Source: Lepidurus packardi (lineage: Eukaryota > Arthropoda > Branchiopoda > Notostraca > Triopsidae). Taken from it: a DNA stretch of 64,000 nt. Positions 11,866-23,378 of this stretch are shown here, one piece after another; the stretch's first letter is position 1, and each line of letters starts with the position of its first letter. The stretch lies in NCBI GenBank assembly GCA_023053545.1, contig JAKZAN010000007.1:9734001-9798000 (forward strand). Direction: 5' to 3'. A program made the position numbers and the translations under genes. The notes below the pieces were generated by a model. It searched no databases, was not told where the DNA came from, and saw only the letters and a list, made by a program, of their open reading frames with translations.

Positions 11866-13555
11866 ATGGCTGACGACGAATGGGGTAAATATTTTAGTAT
11901 TTTACGGATAACCTTTGACCATGATTTGTAAGTAACTTACTAATTTTAAATGCGTTGGTCTTCAGATGCTGAAGCTTTCGAGCCTCCAACGGCCGTGCCT
12001 GTGCCTGTGAAAAGCGACAGATGGGAAGGCGAAGATGAGGAAGAACCAGTGAAAGTAGGTTTTGACTCGCTTCATTCCTAAGTTTTTTCTTATAATGCCG
12101 ATTCATTTGTAGGAAAGTTGGGAAGACGAGGAAGAAACTGCAGCCCGTAAAGAAAATGAAGCTAGAACAGGAGATGGGACTGGAGCTAAGAAAAAGAAGA
12201 AGAAATTGGAAGAAATTATTGCTGAAAAAGAGGTTCGTGTACCTTGTACTCTCTTCGCCAACTAATACTAATGCTTTGTTCTAGAAAAAGAAACGAGAAG
12301 AGTTGGAACGAAAGCGCATGGAAGAAGAAGAAGAGCTGAATGCATTGTCCCCTGAAGAGAGAATGGCGGAAAAGTTGCGATTGAAAAAAATCCAAGAAGA
12401 AGCTGACCTTGAGCTCGCCAAGGAAGCTTTTGGTACCCAAAACCTTTCACTGTTTCTTTGAAACTAAACTCTACGTTTCTATAAGGTATTGCCGACCAAT
12501 CTAGAGAAGGCAGCATAGATTACGCCAAACCTAAAACGAAAGAAGAGTTCGCAGAATTAGGCAAAGCCATTTCCAAGAAAATAGGCGAATTCCAGAGCAG
12601 TGACAACTACTCCGAGTTTGTGGAATCACTCATCCAAGACCTTTCTCTAACTTGTAAGTATACAAAACGAAATTACTCTTACTTTTTTTCCACAATTTTT
12701 CAAGTACGTTTTGTTTTTAAATTCATTCGTTTTTAATTAGTGGAATTGGATCCTTTGAAGCGAGTTAGCGCTGCTGCTAAAGCCTTGGTGGATGAGAAAG
12801 TCAAGATCGGTAAAGCATCAGCCAAAGCGAAAAAGGGCAAAGGCAAAGGCGCATCACTCAAAATGGACAAAGCCATTGTAAATAACTTTTAATTTTTTTT
12901 ATTGGATATTCATATTTAGTTTGAGTGATTTCTAATTTTTTTTATTAGATATTCACATTTAGTTTGAGTGATTTCTATTTTTTTTTATTAGATATTCACA
13001 TTTAGTTTGAGGGATTTCTAATTTTTTGATTAGATATTCATATTTAGTTTGAGTGATTTCTAATTTTTTATTAGATATTCATATTTAGTTTGAGTGATTT
13101 CTTTTTTTTTATTAGATATTCACATTTAGTTTGAGTGATTTCTAATTTTTTCATTAGATATTCATATTTAGTTTGAGTGATTTCTAATTTTTTTATTAGA
13201 TATTCATATTTAGTTTGAGGGATTTCTAATTTTTTTATTAGATATTCATATTTAGTTTGAGGGATTTCTAATTTTTTTTATTTGATATTCATATTTAGTT
13301 TGAGTGATTTCTAATTTTTTTTATTAGATATTCATATTTAGTTTGAGTGATTTCTAATTTTTTTATTAGATATTCATATTTAGTTTGAGTGATTTCTAAT
13401 TTTTTTATTTGATATTCATATTTAGTTTGAGTGATTTCTAATTTTTTTAATTAGATATTCATATTTAGTTTGAGTGATCTCTAATTTTTTTTTCTTATTC
13501 CTGTGTCTAGGATGTGTATGGAGAAGAAATGGCGGATTATGATGATTTCATGTAG
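11866..13555 (+). CDS. EIF3J: Eukaryotic translation initiation factor 3 subunit J
   Basis: Seven exons: 11866-11884, 11966-12054, 12113-12232, 12285-12432, 12486-12653, 12741-12877 and 13511-13555, giving 241 aa (human 258). The protein starts MADDEWDAEAFEPP and keeps the family landmarks: DRWEGEDEEE, a Lys-rich coiled coil (KKKKKKLEEIIAEKEKKKR), LSPEERMAEKLRLKKIQEEA followed by DLELAKEAFG, EFAELGKAISKKIGEF, and a C-terminal end ADYDDFM. eIF3j is a loosely bound eIF3 subunit that contacts the 40S decoding region and helps mRNA recruitment and ribosome recycling. All junctions are GT-AG; the donor after exon 3 is GTTCGT. Intron 6 is filled with a minisatellite. The end is convergent with GPN2, 243 bp away. 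Confidence 0.97.
12888..13490. repeat. Intronic minisatellite of about 14 units in EIF3J
   Basis: About 600 bp of 36-48 bp units, consensus TTATTAGATATTCATATTTAGTTTGAG plus TGATTTCTAATTTTTT, fills nearly all of the last EIF3J intron. Units vary mainly in poly-T length and in GAGTGAT versus GAGGGAT. The T-rich strand is the sense strand, so the array also supplies a long polypyrimidine stretch before the final acceptor. Confidence 0.97.
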
Positions 13556-13798
13556 CCCCAAAGACAAATTGCTGGTGTAGGTGAAGGTTGCAAGTTTCCT
13601 TTTGTTCATTAATTTCCCTTCCTCCCTTTCTTTTTTTGTGCTGGCATTTTTTTGGCTATCTTTCCTGTGGAATGCTACTTTCGACCCAGAAGTACACATT
13701 GAAATGGAAGAACTGTCCTGAATCAAATTTGTCTGGACACTAGTCAGAACATCTTGTATCAATTGTTCATTTGTTTTCAGTTACGAGTTTTTTGGGCC
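13556..13798. other. Convergent 3' spacer between EIF3J and GPN2
   Basis: Only 243 bp between the two stop codons. It must hold both 3' UTRs, or the transcripts overlap. No clear AATAAA was seen for either gene in this stretch. Confidence 0.6.
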
Positions 13799-15386
13799 TC
13801 AAGATTCCCCAGGAGAGGCGCCAATGGCACACGACAGCAAGTTTTGGATGTTTCGCTGCTCTCCAGTGCCAAAAACGTACCCATTAGCTTTATCCACTGC
13901 ACTTTGAACTCTTTGAAGCGTTTTGGGTTCTTTCACGTTCAAAGCCACAAAACTAACCAAACTATAGTTTTCTATGACGCTAATGAGCGCTGCGTTTAGT
14001 TTCTGGTACTTCTTGGTGAAAAAATCACGGTCCAGACTTTGGAGAAGATACTCCAGCTCGAGTACTTCGGTGTAATAGTCAAGGTTAAACTGCAACTTGC
14101 CGTATTTCTCCGCAAGGTCTATTTTGGAAAGAACGTTCACTTGAGGGAGCTCCATTTGCAGCATAGTCGTTAAAGAAGTCAATAAAACGGAGATGAACTT
14201 CCCTGGATCGTATAAATACAAAAATATTAAAATGACAGCATTTTACTTTTTTTTTTAATTTTCTTGATTTTAAAGTGATATTTCTTAAACGATATTTTCA
14301 CCTGCATCGCTGCAGTAATGCGAGTCCACTACGTTTACGGCACATAACCGCAAACCGAAATTTTCAAGTTGTTTTACGATGTTTCGAACGCAGCTGTGAT
14401 GCGTATACAGCTCCACCTAGGATTGTTTTCATGAATATGAGTCACGTCATGCGTTACTATTAATAAAATTGTGTTTGTACTAGGATTAGGGGAAATTGAA
14501 CCAGAACGACAATATTAGTTAAGAAACTGTAGTAGACTACCTTAAAGACACTAGACTAATAGAAGTGGTGTAATAACAATATATAAGATAATAATAAGAT
14601 CAATAGAAAGATCAAGACCAATAATAAGATCAAAAGAAAGTTTGTTTAAGAAATAATCTTATAAAAAAAAAATGGACAGAAGTAGTGGATAATGTGCCCG
14701 TTAGATGGCACAGTTTTGACTAAAAACAACAACAACATAAAATTGTGATTCCTAAGTGTTCAAATCAAAGTGTTCACTTAGTGCAAATTAAAGTTGTTTT
14801 CATTATTCTCGAGGAGATATATACTCTTTTAAGCTAAATATAACCGTTATGTTTGTTTTTGCTGCCAAGTTGTTTATGTTTTCAATTTCGGGGTTTGTTT
14901 GCTTTTGTTCGCGTCTATTTTGGCTCTTATGTTGATGCTATTTGCAATGCTAGTTTGGCTCTTGGTTTTGGTTTCACCCTGGCTTTGTGGTTGCAATATT
15001 ACCTGTCCTGGAAGGTCGAACATTAGATAATGGTCTTGGAATTTCTTAATTTCGGTAAGCAGCCACTCAAAATTCTTCTCCAGGTATTCCAAACAGTAGA
15101 CTAAAGCGCCATTGGGTCCCAATTTGAAAGTATCCATGACATCTTCCACAGTTACAAGGTTAGAAATGTCTACTTGGGAATTTTCAAGGGCTCCTTCATT
15201 GGCAGGATCTATTTTTGATGCAAAATGTAGTCAAAACTTGAACTGTCTGACGCTAATTATTTTACCCAAATTGATAATTGCCACTTTTCTCCCTGATTTG
15301 CGCAGAAATTCAGCCATATGTTGACAATACGTAGTTTTACCACTCCCAGGGGGACCAAACACGACTTGTCCAAACATTGAGGCCAT
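13799..15386 (-). CDS. GPN2: GPN-loop GTPase 2
   Basis: Four exons on the minus strand: 15386-15266, 15208-15003, 14416-14302 and 14202-13799, giving 281 aa (human 310). The start is [20 protein letters not shown]; a second in-frame ATG lies 9 nt later. P-loop GPPGSGKT is at residues 11-18, then NLDPANEG, the GPN motif within [24 protein letters not shown] (switch region), [23 protein letters not shown] (NKxD-like base recognition), [18 protein letters not shown] and VDKANGY. GPN GTPases help assemble and import RNA polymerase II, with GPN1/3. The C-terminus stops after AIGASPGES, about 30 residues earlier than the human protein. The start codon lies 31 nt after the PSMG3 stop on the same strand. 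Confidence 0.97.
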
Positions 15387-15417
15387 TTCTCGAGCGTTTT
15401 GTTGCTTTTTTTGAGCT

Positions 15418-16067
15418 CTACCAGAATTTCTTCTCTTGTAAAGCTCGTCCGATCGTTTTGACAGTGGTAGGAGACAAGTTTTTAAGAGCTAGCGTCAATA
15501 AAACAGGTTTTTGTGAGCCGATAACGTCTGCCAAGATTCTGGCAGCGACATGGATTTCTTCGTCGTCTTTGCCCAGTAATACTCTTTAACAATTCAAAAC
15601 TTTAATAGTAAATGTATAGCTTTATATGGATTTGGGAGGACTTACTTAATACCATAGACGTAGTTTCGATCGTCTTCCTGGGCTCTATCGCGAATTATAC
15701 TCACTAAAGTACCCAATTTTTGATACTGAGTTACTATAACCAATAAACGATCCCTAAAAAGAACATCTAATAGTAATTCCAGGGTATTTTAGTCAGATGT
15801 AACAATTACTGAAAATTAGAGATCGCGAAATCCGTATGCTGGCCTTCAATAACCACAGCGAACGTTTGGTTCTCCGGTAAACTTTTTCGCGCTAATCCTT
15901 GACGAATAGGTGGATTGTCTGCCAAAGCGTCCATAAGAACCGCCTAAAAGATAATTTCATTTAAAATAAGTACCTTTAGTTTCTAAAACAAGTGCTGTTA
16001 ATACTTTAGAAAGTTTAATATTCAAGGAAAAACTTTCAAAACTGAATCACCACGTATTTACCTTCAT
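15418..16067 (-). CDS. PSMG3: Proteasome assembly chaperone 3
   Basis: Four exons on the minus strand: 16067-16062 (just ATG AAG), 15943-15810, 15753-15646 and 15583-15418, giving 137 aa (human 122). The middle reads [20 protein letters not shown] and the end [20 protein letters not shown] followed by [12 protein letters not shown] and ending KKFW. Human PSMG3 has the equivalents ILVLVTQFGKMGTLVS, VLLGQDEPLIHVFAKNLVAF, AVLLAVAVKDKS and a terminal W. PSMG3 pairs with PSMG4 to guide assembly of the 20S alpha ring. All four junction phases agree. The two-codon first exon is inferred from a good donor (GTAAAT) and frame; an internal ATG three codons into exon 2 is an alternative start. Confidence 0.92.
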
Positions 16068-16079
16068 AATCGACGTTTC

Positions 16080-16220
16080 CTAATAATCGATAACTGCCCT
16101 ACTAATTGATAAGCTGCTTTAGTATCGATAACTAACCTAATAATCGATAACTAACCTAATAATCGATAACTTCTCTACTAATTGATAAGCTGCTTTAGTA
16201 TCGATAACTAACCTAATAAG
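16080..16220. promoter_or_regulatory. PSMG3/GPN2 promoter region with ATCGATA repeats
   Basis: Just upstream of the PSMG3 start (minus-strand gene) is a cluster of ATCGATAACTAACCTAAT and CTAATTGATAAGCTGCTTTA blocks, each repeated. Exact TATCGATA octamers lie at 16123-16130 and 16199-16206. TATCGATA is the DRE site bound by DREF (overlapping BEAF-32 CGATA) in insects, typical of housekeeping promoters. Function here is inferred. Confidence 0.5.
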
Positions 16221-16810
16221 CAATACATTGATTTGTCTAATACCCTAAATAATTGAATTAACACTAATCTAACATCGGTAAATGCTTAGTAATCGAGAAA
16301 ATACTGTAAAAAACGAGTAAACACCATGTTTTAAATACTAATTCTAAGGGCACGGTGTACTTCAAGTAGTTGAACTTTTTGTCAGAAGATGGCATCGATG
16401 CCCTACCATTTCTCGATGTAATTTCATGAAATTTAACAAGAAATTAAAGAAACAGAAAGAGATATTTGAGAAACTATTTTTCTAACAGTCTTTTAATAGT
16501 AAAATCTACTTTACCTGCTGCTTAAGATTTTGCTAAATGATTCATTTAAAATTTTCATAACTTTCCATGGAACTTTCCATGAAAACATGGAAAAAATGAG
16601 TGAAACCGATTTCAAACATTAAAATCAGCAGGTAAAGTAGATTTATACATCCCTTGCGTTACTCTCAATATACAATGTCATTGCATAACACAGACATTGA
16701 ACTTCTGAATCAAATTTGCCATTCAGTAGCGCCATAAGTGGTTCCAGTAGACCGTGGCCTTAATAGGGAAATAAAACTTGAAATATTTGGCGTAAATTTA
16801 AATAGCTTTC
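16221..16810. other. Spacer between PSMG3 5' end and TYW5 3' end
   Basis: AT-rich, no gene seen. A short inverted pair, ATCTACTTTACCTGCTG near 16504-16520 and CAGCAGGTAAAGTAGAT-like sequence near 16627-16642, could fold into a loop of about 110 bp. Confidence 0.5.
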
Positions 16811-16814
16811 TTTA

Positions 16815-17825
16815 TTATCGATTACTAGCAGCATTCAACGATTGCTCAATATTTAACATCATTCGTCTCTTGTAAAAATCTTGGTATTCTTCTGGCAGTC
16901 CCTTAAGTTGTTTCAGCGCATTTTCGAGCATTTGCAAGGCCTATCAATAAAATAAAAATAAACTCCAAGTCAATCCTAAGAAATTCCTTAGTAAGAACTA
17001 TTTAGCAACCTTGGCGCCCGGAAGAACGTCTCTATTCCCATAAGGATCCTTCTTGTCGTAAAGCTCAGGGTCTAAGTTTTTCCAAAAAACGTTCACAGCT
17101 ATGCTAGGCTCCAACGCCACCACATTATGGAACCACAAAGCTGGAATATAGAGAATATCGCCAGGCTCTAACATGCCTTCATAGCGTTCTACGTTCGCAA
17201 ATTTAGGAAAGGTATCGACATCAGGCATGTCAATATCGATCACTCGGGATTTATCCCCCTCCAAGTACAGATTGAAGGAATCCGCAGGACCAAAGAGAAC
17301 AACCCGCTTCTTGCCGCGGATTTGGATGAGCAAGTTGTCCATGATGTCATAATGAGTCCATAACTGAACTTTGGCCGAACTAACGCGGAAAACCGAAGAA
17401 AAAAAGCGACTTTTCTCGAAGAAAGACGGGATTTTAAGGTCAGCAGACAAGGAAGGGTAATGGAGGTTGAAATCGGCCACATCTCGGCCTCTAGAATCGT
17501 TACCTAACGCTCGCAGATAGTAATATTCGTTTGGGGAAAGGAAGTAATCGGTCTGAGAAGGTTGCAAACATCGTTGGATTAATTCTGAGAAAGGAAGGGA
17601 CTTGTAAGCAAAGTTTTTCTTGAGGAAATCCATCTGCGGATCAGCAGACACGTGGATTTTAACCTCGCGGTTGCCGACAGCTGAACTTAAGTATTCTGTA
17701 GTCCAGAGAGTTCGACAAGGGCCTATGTCCATGCCTCGAATTATGACTGGTTGATGCGCTTTCTGAATAATTTCCTGGAAGTATTCACCAGAAGGATTTT
17801 CGTGGATGACGAGTGAAATGGGCAT
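16815..17825 (-). CDS. TYW5: tRNA wybutosine-synthesizing protein 5 (JmjC hydroxylase)
   Basis: Two exons on the minus strand, 17825-17010 and 16940-16815, give 313 aa (human 315). It follows human TYW5 along its length: PVIIRGMDIGPCRTLWTTEY, EVKIHVSADPQMDFLKKNF, FFSSVFRVSS, QLWTHYDIMDNLLIQIRGKK, GDILYIPALWFHN, NVFWKNL and, after the intron, LKGLPEEYQDFYKRRM. The iron-binding HxD (HYD) and the distal His (WFHN) are present, so the cupin fold looks active. TYW5 is a 2-oxoglutarate/Fe(II) oxygenase that hydroxylates wybutosine at position 37 of tRNA-Phe. The intron is 69 bp with donor GTTGCT. The AATAAA signal (minus strand of 16811-16816) overlaps the stop codon. It is divergent from TMEM98. 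Confidence 0.97.
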
Positions 17826-18094
17826 GGTGAGAACGTTTTTAGAAAAGTTTGGGTCTTATATTCTACAAAGATTGAGAATTCTCTTAAATGCTCGTCGTAA
17901 GAGCAAGAAAATAATAAATTAACTAATTAATAGTTTACCTTACTGTCTTGATACGATGGAAATTATCAATCAAACAAACAAATCAATCAAATCAATCAAA
18001 CAAATGCAAAACAGTCCAGTCACAAGTCAAGCATGTTTCAACTAACAACGTCGTGCCTAACGGAACCGCTTTCTTTGTTACCTTTCAAGTGCGC

Positions 18095-18485
18095 GGGATA
18101 CCGGTTCTGCCAAGGGCCGTACACGCGTCCAGGGCTAAGCAGACTAGCAAACCGAAACCCAGCCCGGTCCGCTAAACCGTAAGACACGAAATAACCGAAA
18201 TTTATTCGCATATCTTACAAATTACGTTCTTTTATGATGTAAATAATATTTTTAAACAACATATTAATTGAAAAGATATTTTAAGTGGTAAAATTTTGTT
18301 CCTTTCAGGCTTGCTATCTTTTTAGTAGGTTTTATTGACCCAATGCCGTACAGGACTACACAGACTAGCAAACCGAAATCCAGCCCGGTCCGCTGAACCC
18401 GCAACGTCAGAGAGGCATGGAAAACCGAAATATATGATCATATCTTACAAATTAAATTCTATTATGGTGTAAATAATATGTTGTT
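18095..18485. repeat. Pair of diverged direct repeats upstream of TYW5
   Basis: Two copies, about 18100-18260 and 18340-18485, share CAGACTAGCAAACCGAAA, CAGCCCGGTCCGCT and CATATCTTACAAATTA followed by ATGRTGTAAATAATAT. They are divergent elsewhere, so this is an old local duplication or two members of a dispersed family. Confidence 0.8.
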
Positions 18486-18574
18486 CACCAGATATTGAAT
18501 AAATAGATACTTCACGTTACATAATTGTTTCGTTCTTTTTAGTTTTTGTCATTTATTAGATTTGCTTGACTAAA

Positions 18575-18725
18575 GAAGCGCATTTTCGAGCATTTGCAAT
18601 GATTATTAATAAAATAAAATACACCCGAATTCAATTGTAGAAATTCCTTAATAGACCTATTTAGCAACCTTAGTACCCGGAAGAACCTTTCTATTGCCAC
18701 ACGGATCTTTGTCAATTTCAGGGGA
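18575..18725 (-). pseudogene. Decayed duplicate of the TYW5 3' exon junction
   Basis: This piece copies the region 16917-17070 of TYW5: GCGCATTTTCGAGCATTTGC, the AATAAAATAAAA of the intron, AAATTCCTTA, CTATTTAGCAACCTT and CCCGGAAGAACSTCTCTATT-like sequence with substitutions. Because intron sequence is kept, it arose by DNA duplication, not by retroposition. It encodes no intact protein. Confidence 0.85.
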
Positions 18726-19009
18726 ATTTTACCTCCTCGGGCTTTGAGGTGCTGGGCTACGCTAATTGCCTAATGTGCAGGATAAGCAAATCCTTCTCCA
18801 TTGTGTTGACGACTTCCTAAAAACGCAGAATAACAAACAACCCAACAATGAAATAGGGGTCTTAGCTGCCGTCCATTCCCTATTCGTGGATTTCTCTCAA
18901 GTAAAGTTGTATCCTCAACAATGAATTAAACATACAAGTACTAAACCTAAATCCATAGCAAGCAGATCCGAGATTCTGAAGCCCAAATAACTCCAATTTA
19001 CTCTAAACA

Positions 19010-19800
19010 ATGGCATCTGTAGAAGCTGTGGTGGCTGTAGCGATAGCTGTGTTAGCTGCAGTCTTTGCTGGCTCTTTAGCAGCTCTCATTGTTGTCTGTC
19101 GACAACGCTATTGTCGTCCCAAGAAGAACGACGATTCTGATACAAGGTAAAAAAAAGCTAAACCTGGAAGCCTCTCTTTAGTACTAGTAAAGTATCTAAA
19201 GTATTACTAAATGTATCTCTTTCTCTAATGCCACTTGTTTCTTCAAATTCTAGTCCGGATATTAATCTGATCAACAATGCTGAGCTGGAAACTGAATTAG
19301 AATTGGACGACGTGAAATTATTGGACGTACGTTTGTTGGATCTGGGCCAGTGGAACTGGGTGGAAGATGCATCTGGTCTCATCCCACATTGTCTGGCCAT
19401 TTTGCGAACTTGTCATTTGTTGTCCGAGCGCTTAGTTGCCTTAGCCATGGGTCCTGGCTCCAACTTGGGAACTTCGAGTCAAAAGCATTTGGCCGAAGTA
19501 GCTGACCTGGCTCGTCGCATTGTACCGCGCATTGACGATTTCGTCCATTCCATGTATCCTCCGTTAGATCCCCGTCTCCTAGAAGCACGAGCCATGGCGC
19601 TAATACTGTCTATTACTCATCTGGCTTTGGTCACGCGCCAGTTACAAATCGGTTCAGCCAGTTGGGTTGATCCCATGCTAAAAGAGATGGAACACCATCA
19701 GCAGATCCTCCGACAATCTGCAGCGAGTTTCGAGATAACCTGTAGAAACTCGTCCTCCGAAATGTCGCCTGAATCGATCCTAGGATCTTCCGAACAATAG
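19010..19800 (+). CDS. TMEM98: TMEM98-like single-pass membrane protein
   Basis: Two exons, 19010-19146 and 19254-19800, give 227 aa (human TMEM98 226). Residues about 5-30 form the membrane helix, followed by VCRQRYCRP, which matches human VCRQRYCRP exactly. Then ELELDDVKLLD, WVEDASGLIPHCLAILRTCH (human WIEDASGLMSHCIAILKICH), RIVPRIDDFVHSMYPPLDPR and LILSITHLALVTRQ. In vertebrates TMEM98 is an ER and plasma-membrane protein that inhibits self-cleavage of the transcription factor MYRF; this role is inferred for the homologue. Splice sites are AAG|GTAAAA and TTCTAG. It is divergent from TYW5. Confidence 0.97.
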
Positions 19801-20230
19801 CCATAGCAAGTTTCTCCTCAAGACAAACCAGAAAGCAGCGAAAAACCGTCCAGAACACAACAGATCCATGTGATTTGCATAGCCGTGTCTACTTGCAGTT
19901 TTTGTCATTTTTTTTTTAAGTTTGTTCTTTTAATGCGAACTATTTGATCATTTGAAAAGGACCAATTTTATTTTTGTTTTATACGAACAATCATGCCTTA
20001 AGTCTGTATGTCTTTCTCATCTGCCTTATCTGGATCTGCTATATATATATATATAATAATCTCCAGGTGACGGAAAACAGAATTTGTTACAGTTATTCAT
20101 GTTATACTGTGTGTGCTTCTAGGTTTTAATACATTTAGTACAACACAGTAAACTTTTTGCTCAGTTCATCTATGAACCTAAAAAATGAACCCAATTATGT
20201 TTCGCCTTCGAACCTTTTGCTCTGCATGTC

Positions 20231-20236
20231 AATAAA
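20231..20236 (+). terminator. TMEM98: Poly(A) signal of TMEM98
   Basis: AATAAA 430 nt after the TMEM98 stop is the first clear signal on this strand. It implies a 3' UTR of about 450 nt that includes a short (TA)n tract near 20041-20055. Confidence 0.55.
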
Positions 20237-20738
20237 CAACGCTCAATTTCTCTTTTTGCCGCAAAACGATTGTCCTAACTAAACGATTGTCCTAATTGTC
20301 ACCTGCAAGGTCCAGATCATTCCAAACCCTCCTAATAATGCTCGACACTCGTACGCTCCTCCATTTTCGTCTTCTAATTGGGCTAATTTGCGTCAGATCT
20401 GTACTAGCACGAGCACCTTTGCAACGGCAGCTGCGTAATTGGAGATCCGTTCTGTGCTTTTTTTAGCTGTGACAACAGCTTAATATATCGTCCAGACTTT
20501 AGCCTTGCCAGTGGGAGGGTGGGTTGCTGAGCTTGGCTCGGGTTTTTTTCATTTTGTTGTCATCCGGCTTCATAGCTTTTGAATCGCGAATGTACATCAA
20601 GGGAGGGTGTTCCCTGAATATCCTGCATATGATGAACGGGATGCATATAGTCAAAACCCAACCTGTACAAACCACAGCGTTGCCAGATCGTGTCAAAATA
20701 AGTTGAGGTCTATGGAAAAAGCGAGGAAATTAAAAATA

Positions 20739-20771
20739 TTAGGTTAGGTTAGGTTAAATTAGGTTAGGTTA
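20739..20771 (+). repeat. Interstitial TTAGGT-like telomeric-type repeat
   Basis: Three TTAGGT units, a variant, then two more. Similar short runs occur near 49378-49390 (as ACCTAACCTAACC) and 63222-63247. They are too short to be telomere remnants with certainty. Confidence 0.6.
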
Positions 20772-23378
20772 TACTAGTTTTAGTAGTCAGAAAAGCATAA
20801 TTATCTTAGCACACTAAAGGCCTTACTCTTAGAAGCACCAATTTTGTCATCACGTGGCAACGCTGTAAGAACTTTTGAATTTTTCCCCATGCTATTTTCC
20901 CTATCCTGGTTTGAACAGGTTGGGTTTTGGCTCTATGCGAACGGGATAGACAGAGAGATAATATGCTCTACTACAGCATCTTTCTTTTTTTCTTTCCCCC
21001 CAGCCACCTGTGAGGTTCCCAAACCTGAATATGTGTAGTTGGTACAGTTATAGTGGCTCTATAGGCTCGGTAGCACGGTAGCACCTGCCACTTTTAGACA
21101 AACGCGGGCTCTATGTGATACTAGTGTGTCGGCAATGATATGCATACGTGTGTGTGGTTTCCCGATATGTGTGATGGAGGACAGGAGGGGGTATACCTCT
21201 TGCTATAGGGAAGGGAACGAGAACGAGCCAAGAGGAGTAGCACGTGGCGTGTTCCCATACTATTGGGGGGGAAAAGGTCCTTAACTAGCAGGCTGCAGAC
21301 GGCGGGGAAATGAGATGACATTCCTTATCACTCCTTCTGAAAGATAGATATGTATAAGGGGCCATTGAAACAAAATACCCACATAGCGATCTTTGTACGC
21401 ACTGTACTGTAAAGCTTGAACGCAGTGTATCCTTTTACACTACGGTTTTAGAGTTGAACACAACTTTGGCCCTTATCCTAGCGAGTGTCTAAAAACGCGA
21501 AGCTAATTGACCGGCTAATAACGCTGTTAATATAATAACGATGTTAATACCTTTCGCAACACCGGATGCGATTGATGAATAATCAATCCGTCTTTTTCAT
21601 ATTTACATTAAAGCGTAACGGGTTTTACGTGTTCCTCTGTACCCAGGAAGTGTGTAATACATGTTTGTTATTATACTAAATAGAAGAAACTTTGACAATA
21701 CAGCGCTTTAACGTTACTAACGAATTACTAACGAATGTATGAACCAATTCGACTCAATAAAAAGTAATTTTGATGTAACACAGTGATTTAGTTGTTCCAT
21801 GGGAAGAATGAATGGTGCGAAGTTGAGGATTCCAAATGTTGCAACAATGCCAAGATGATCCAAGTTGACAATCTTTGAACAATTACTGCACTATCTTGGA
21901 TTTGAAGTTGAGAATAATCGAAAATGTCGCAACAATGAACTGGCGAAGTAGAAAAGATGGACACTATTGCGGCTACTGCTCGTGAAATTCGTGATAAATG
22001 AAGTTGCAACAATGGATTGACGAAGTAGAGAAGATTTAACATGTTGCAACAATGAATACAATGAATGCAGCAGTTGAAAAAAAGTTGGAGATCTATTCAA
22101 GAATGAATCCCATGTGCTGCACTGGGGAAATGGAGAGATGGTGAAAAATTCCTTGTTACAATAATGAATGTTGCTGTTAGCTTTAGAAATGAACCAATCT
22201 CTTAGCTCAACACCACCACCAAGTGCTTAAATATTTCATACAAAGACCAATACATTCAAAACCAAGGGCAGACAGATAACTGAGATCCTAGCTGGCCCGA
22301 AACAATTGTAAAAAATCGATTAATTAATCTTGACCTTAAAGCCCTGTTCTTCCTCCTCTATTTTCCCTTGATATACCGAACATGAAACTAAAAAAAAAAA
22401 AAAAAAAGCAACGCGATTTATATTTTGACGTTAAATACTGTTTGGATTTCCCTTTTGCATTGATTACACAGAGTACAAACATGGCACTGGTGTTCGGTTT
22501 TTCCTTTTTGACGTTCAAGCATCTTTTACCAAGGGAGGTTCGTTCGGGAGGAATACCGAAGCAACGTTATACATCATATCACCCAGAAACTGAACGTTTG
22601 CTAAACACAAGACTTGTCATGGCAAGCCTAAGCAACCAAATATGCAGATAGAATTTCCTCGGGCAAGGGAAAATGAAACGCCCTTTACCGATAACCTCCC
22701 TTGTCCCCCCTTCTAAACCTGAAGCATGATCTTGAGTGTACAACGCAGACGAAATGCGTCCAAGTGGTATCGTACCGAGTCGTCAGAAAAACCGCGACAC
22801 AGAAAGACGTTCTTTTCTACTAAAGAACCTTCCGAACGTTTTTTTTTTAATTATTTGGGAGCTCGAGAGTTTTTATCGTGCCAAGTGTCGTTTCCCAGGC
22901 TACTGCTGCAAGATAATTTTGCAATAAAATTACTGCAGTTATCTTGCCTTTGGCTCGTTTTTAGAGCAGGTGGGAAGAGCAACCCTGGACAAGGTTCGTT
23001 GTTCCAACGTCTATAAAACCCTCCTAAACTCCCTAGTTGACTTCATTCGCGGCAAGTGACTTGTCCAACCAAGTTTTACAAGTTGGAGTAGAACTTCCCA
23101 CTACTATTCCCGCCTTGTCTACCAAAAGAATATTGCACGTAAAGTACAATTACCATTAACCAGTGCCATTGAGTTTTTGTTGTGAGTTTTTTTGGTACGT
23201 TTTTAGAATTCGAAGCTTAAAAACCTTCAAAAAAGCTTAAGAAACTTTCAAAAGTGTCACTAACGACTGTGTTTGTAGTTCAGTTAACTAAGTAAGCTAA
23301 GTTAACATGGGGTTTAGTTTAAACTAGCATAGTTTGCTAGTTTAGACGCACTTAAACTGAATCTGCAAGATCACTTAA

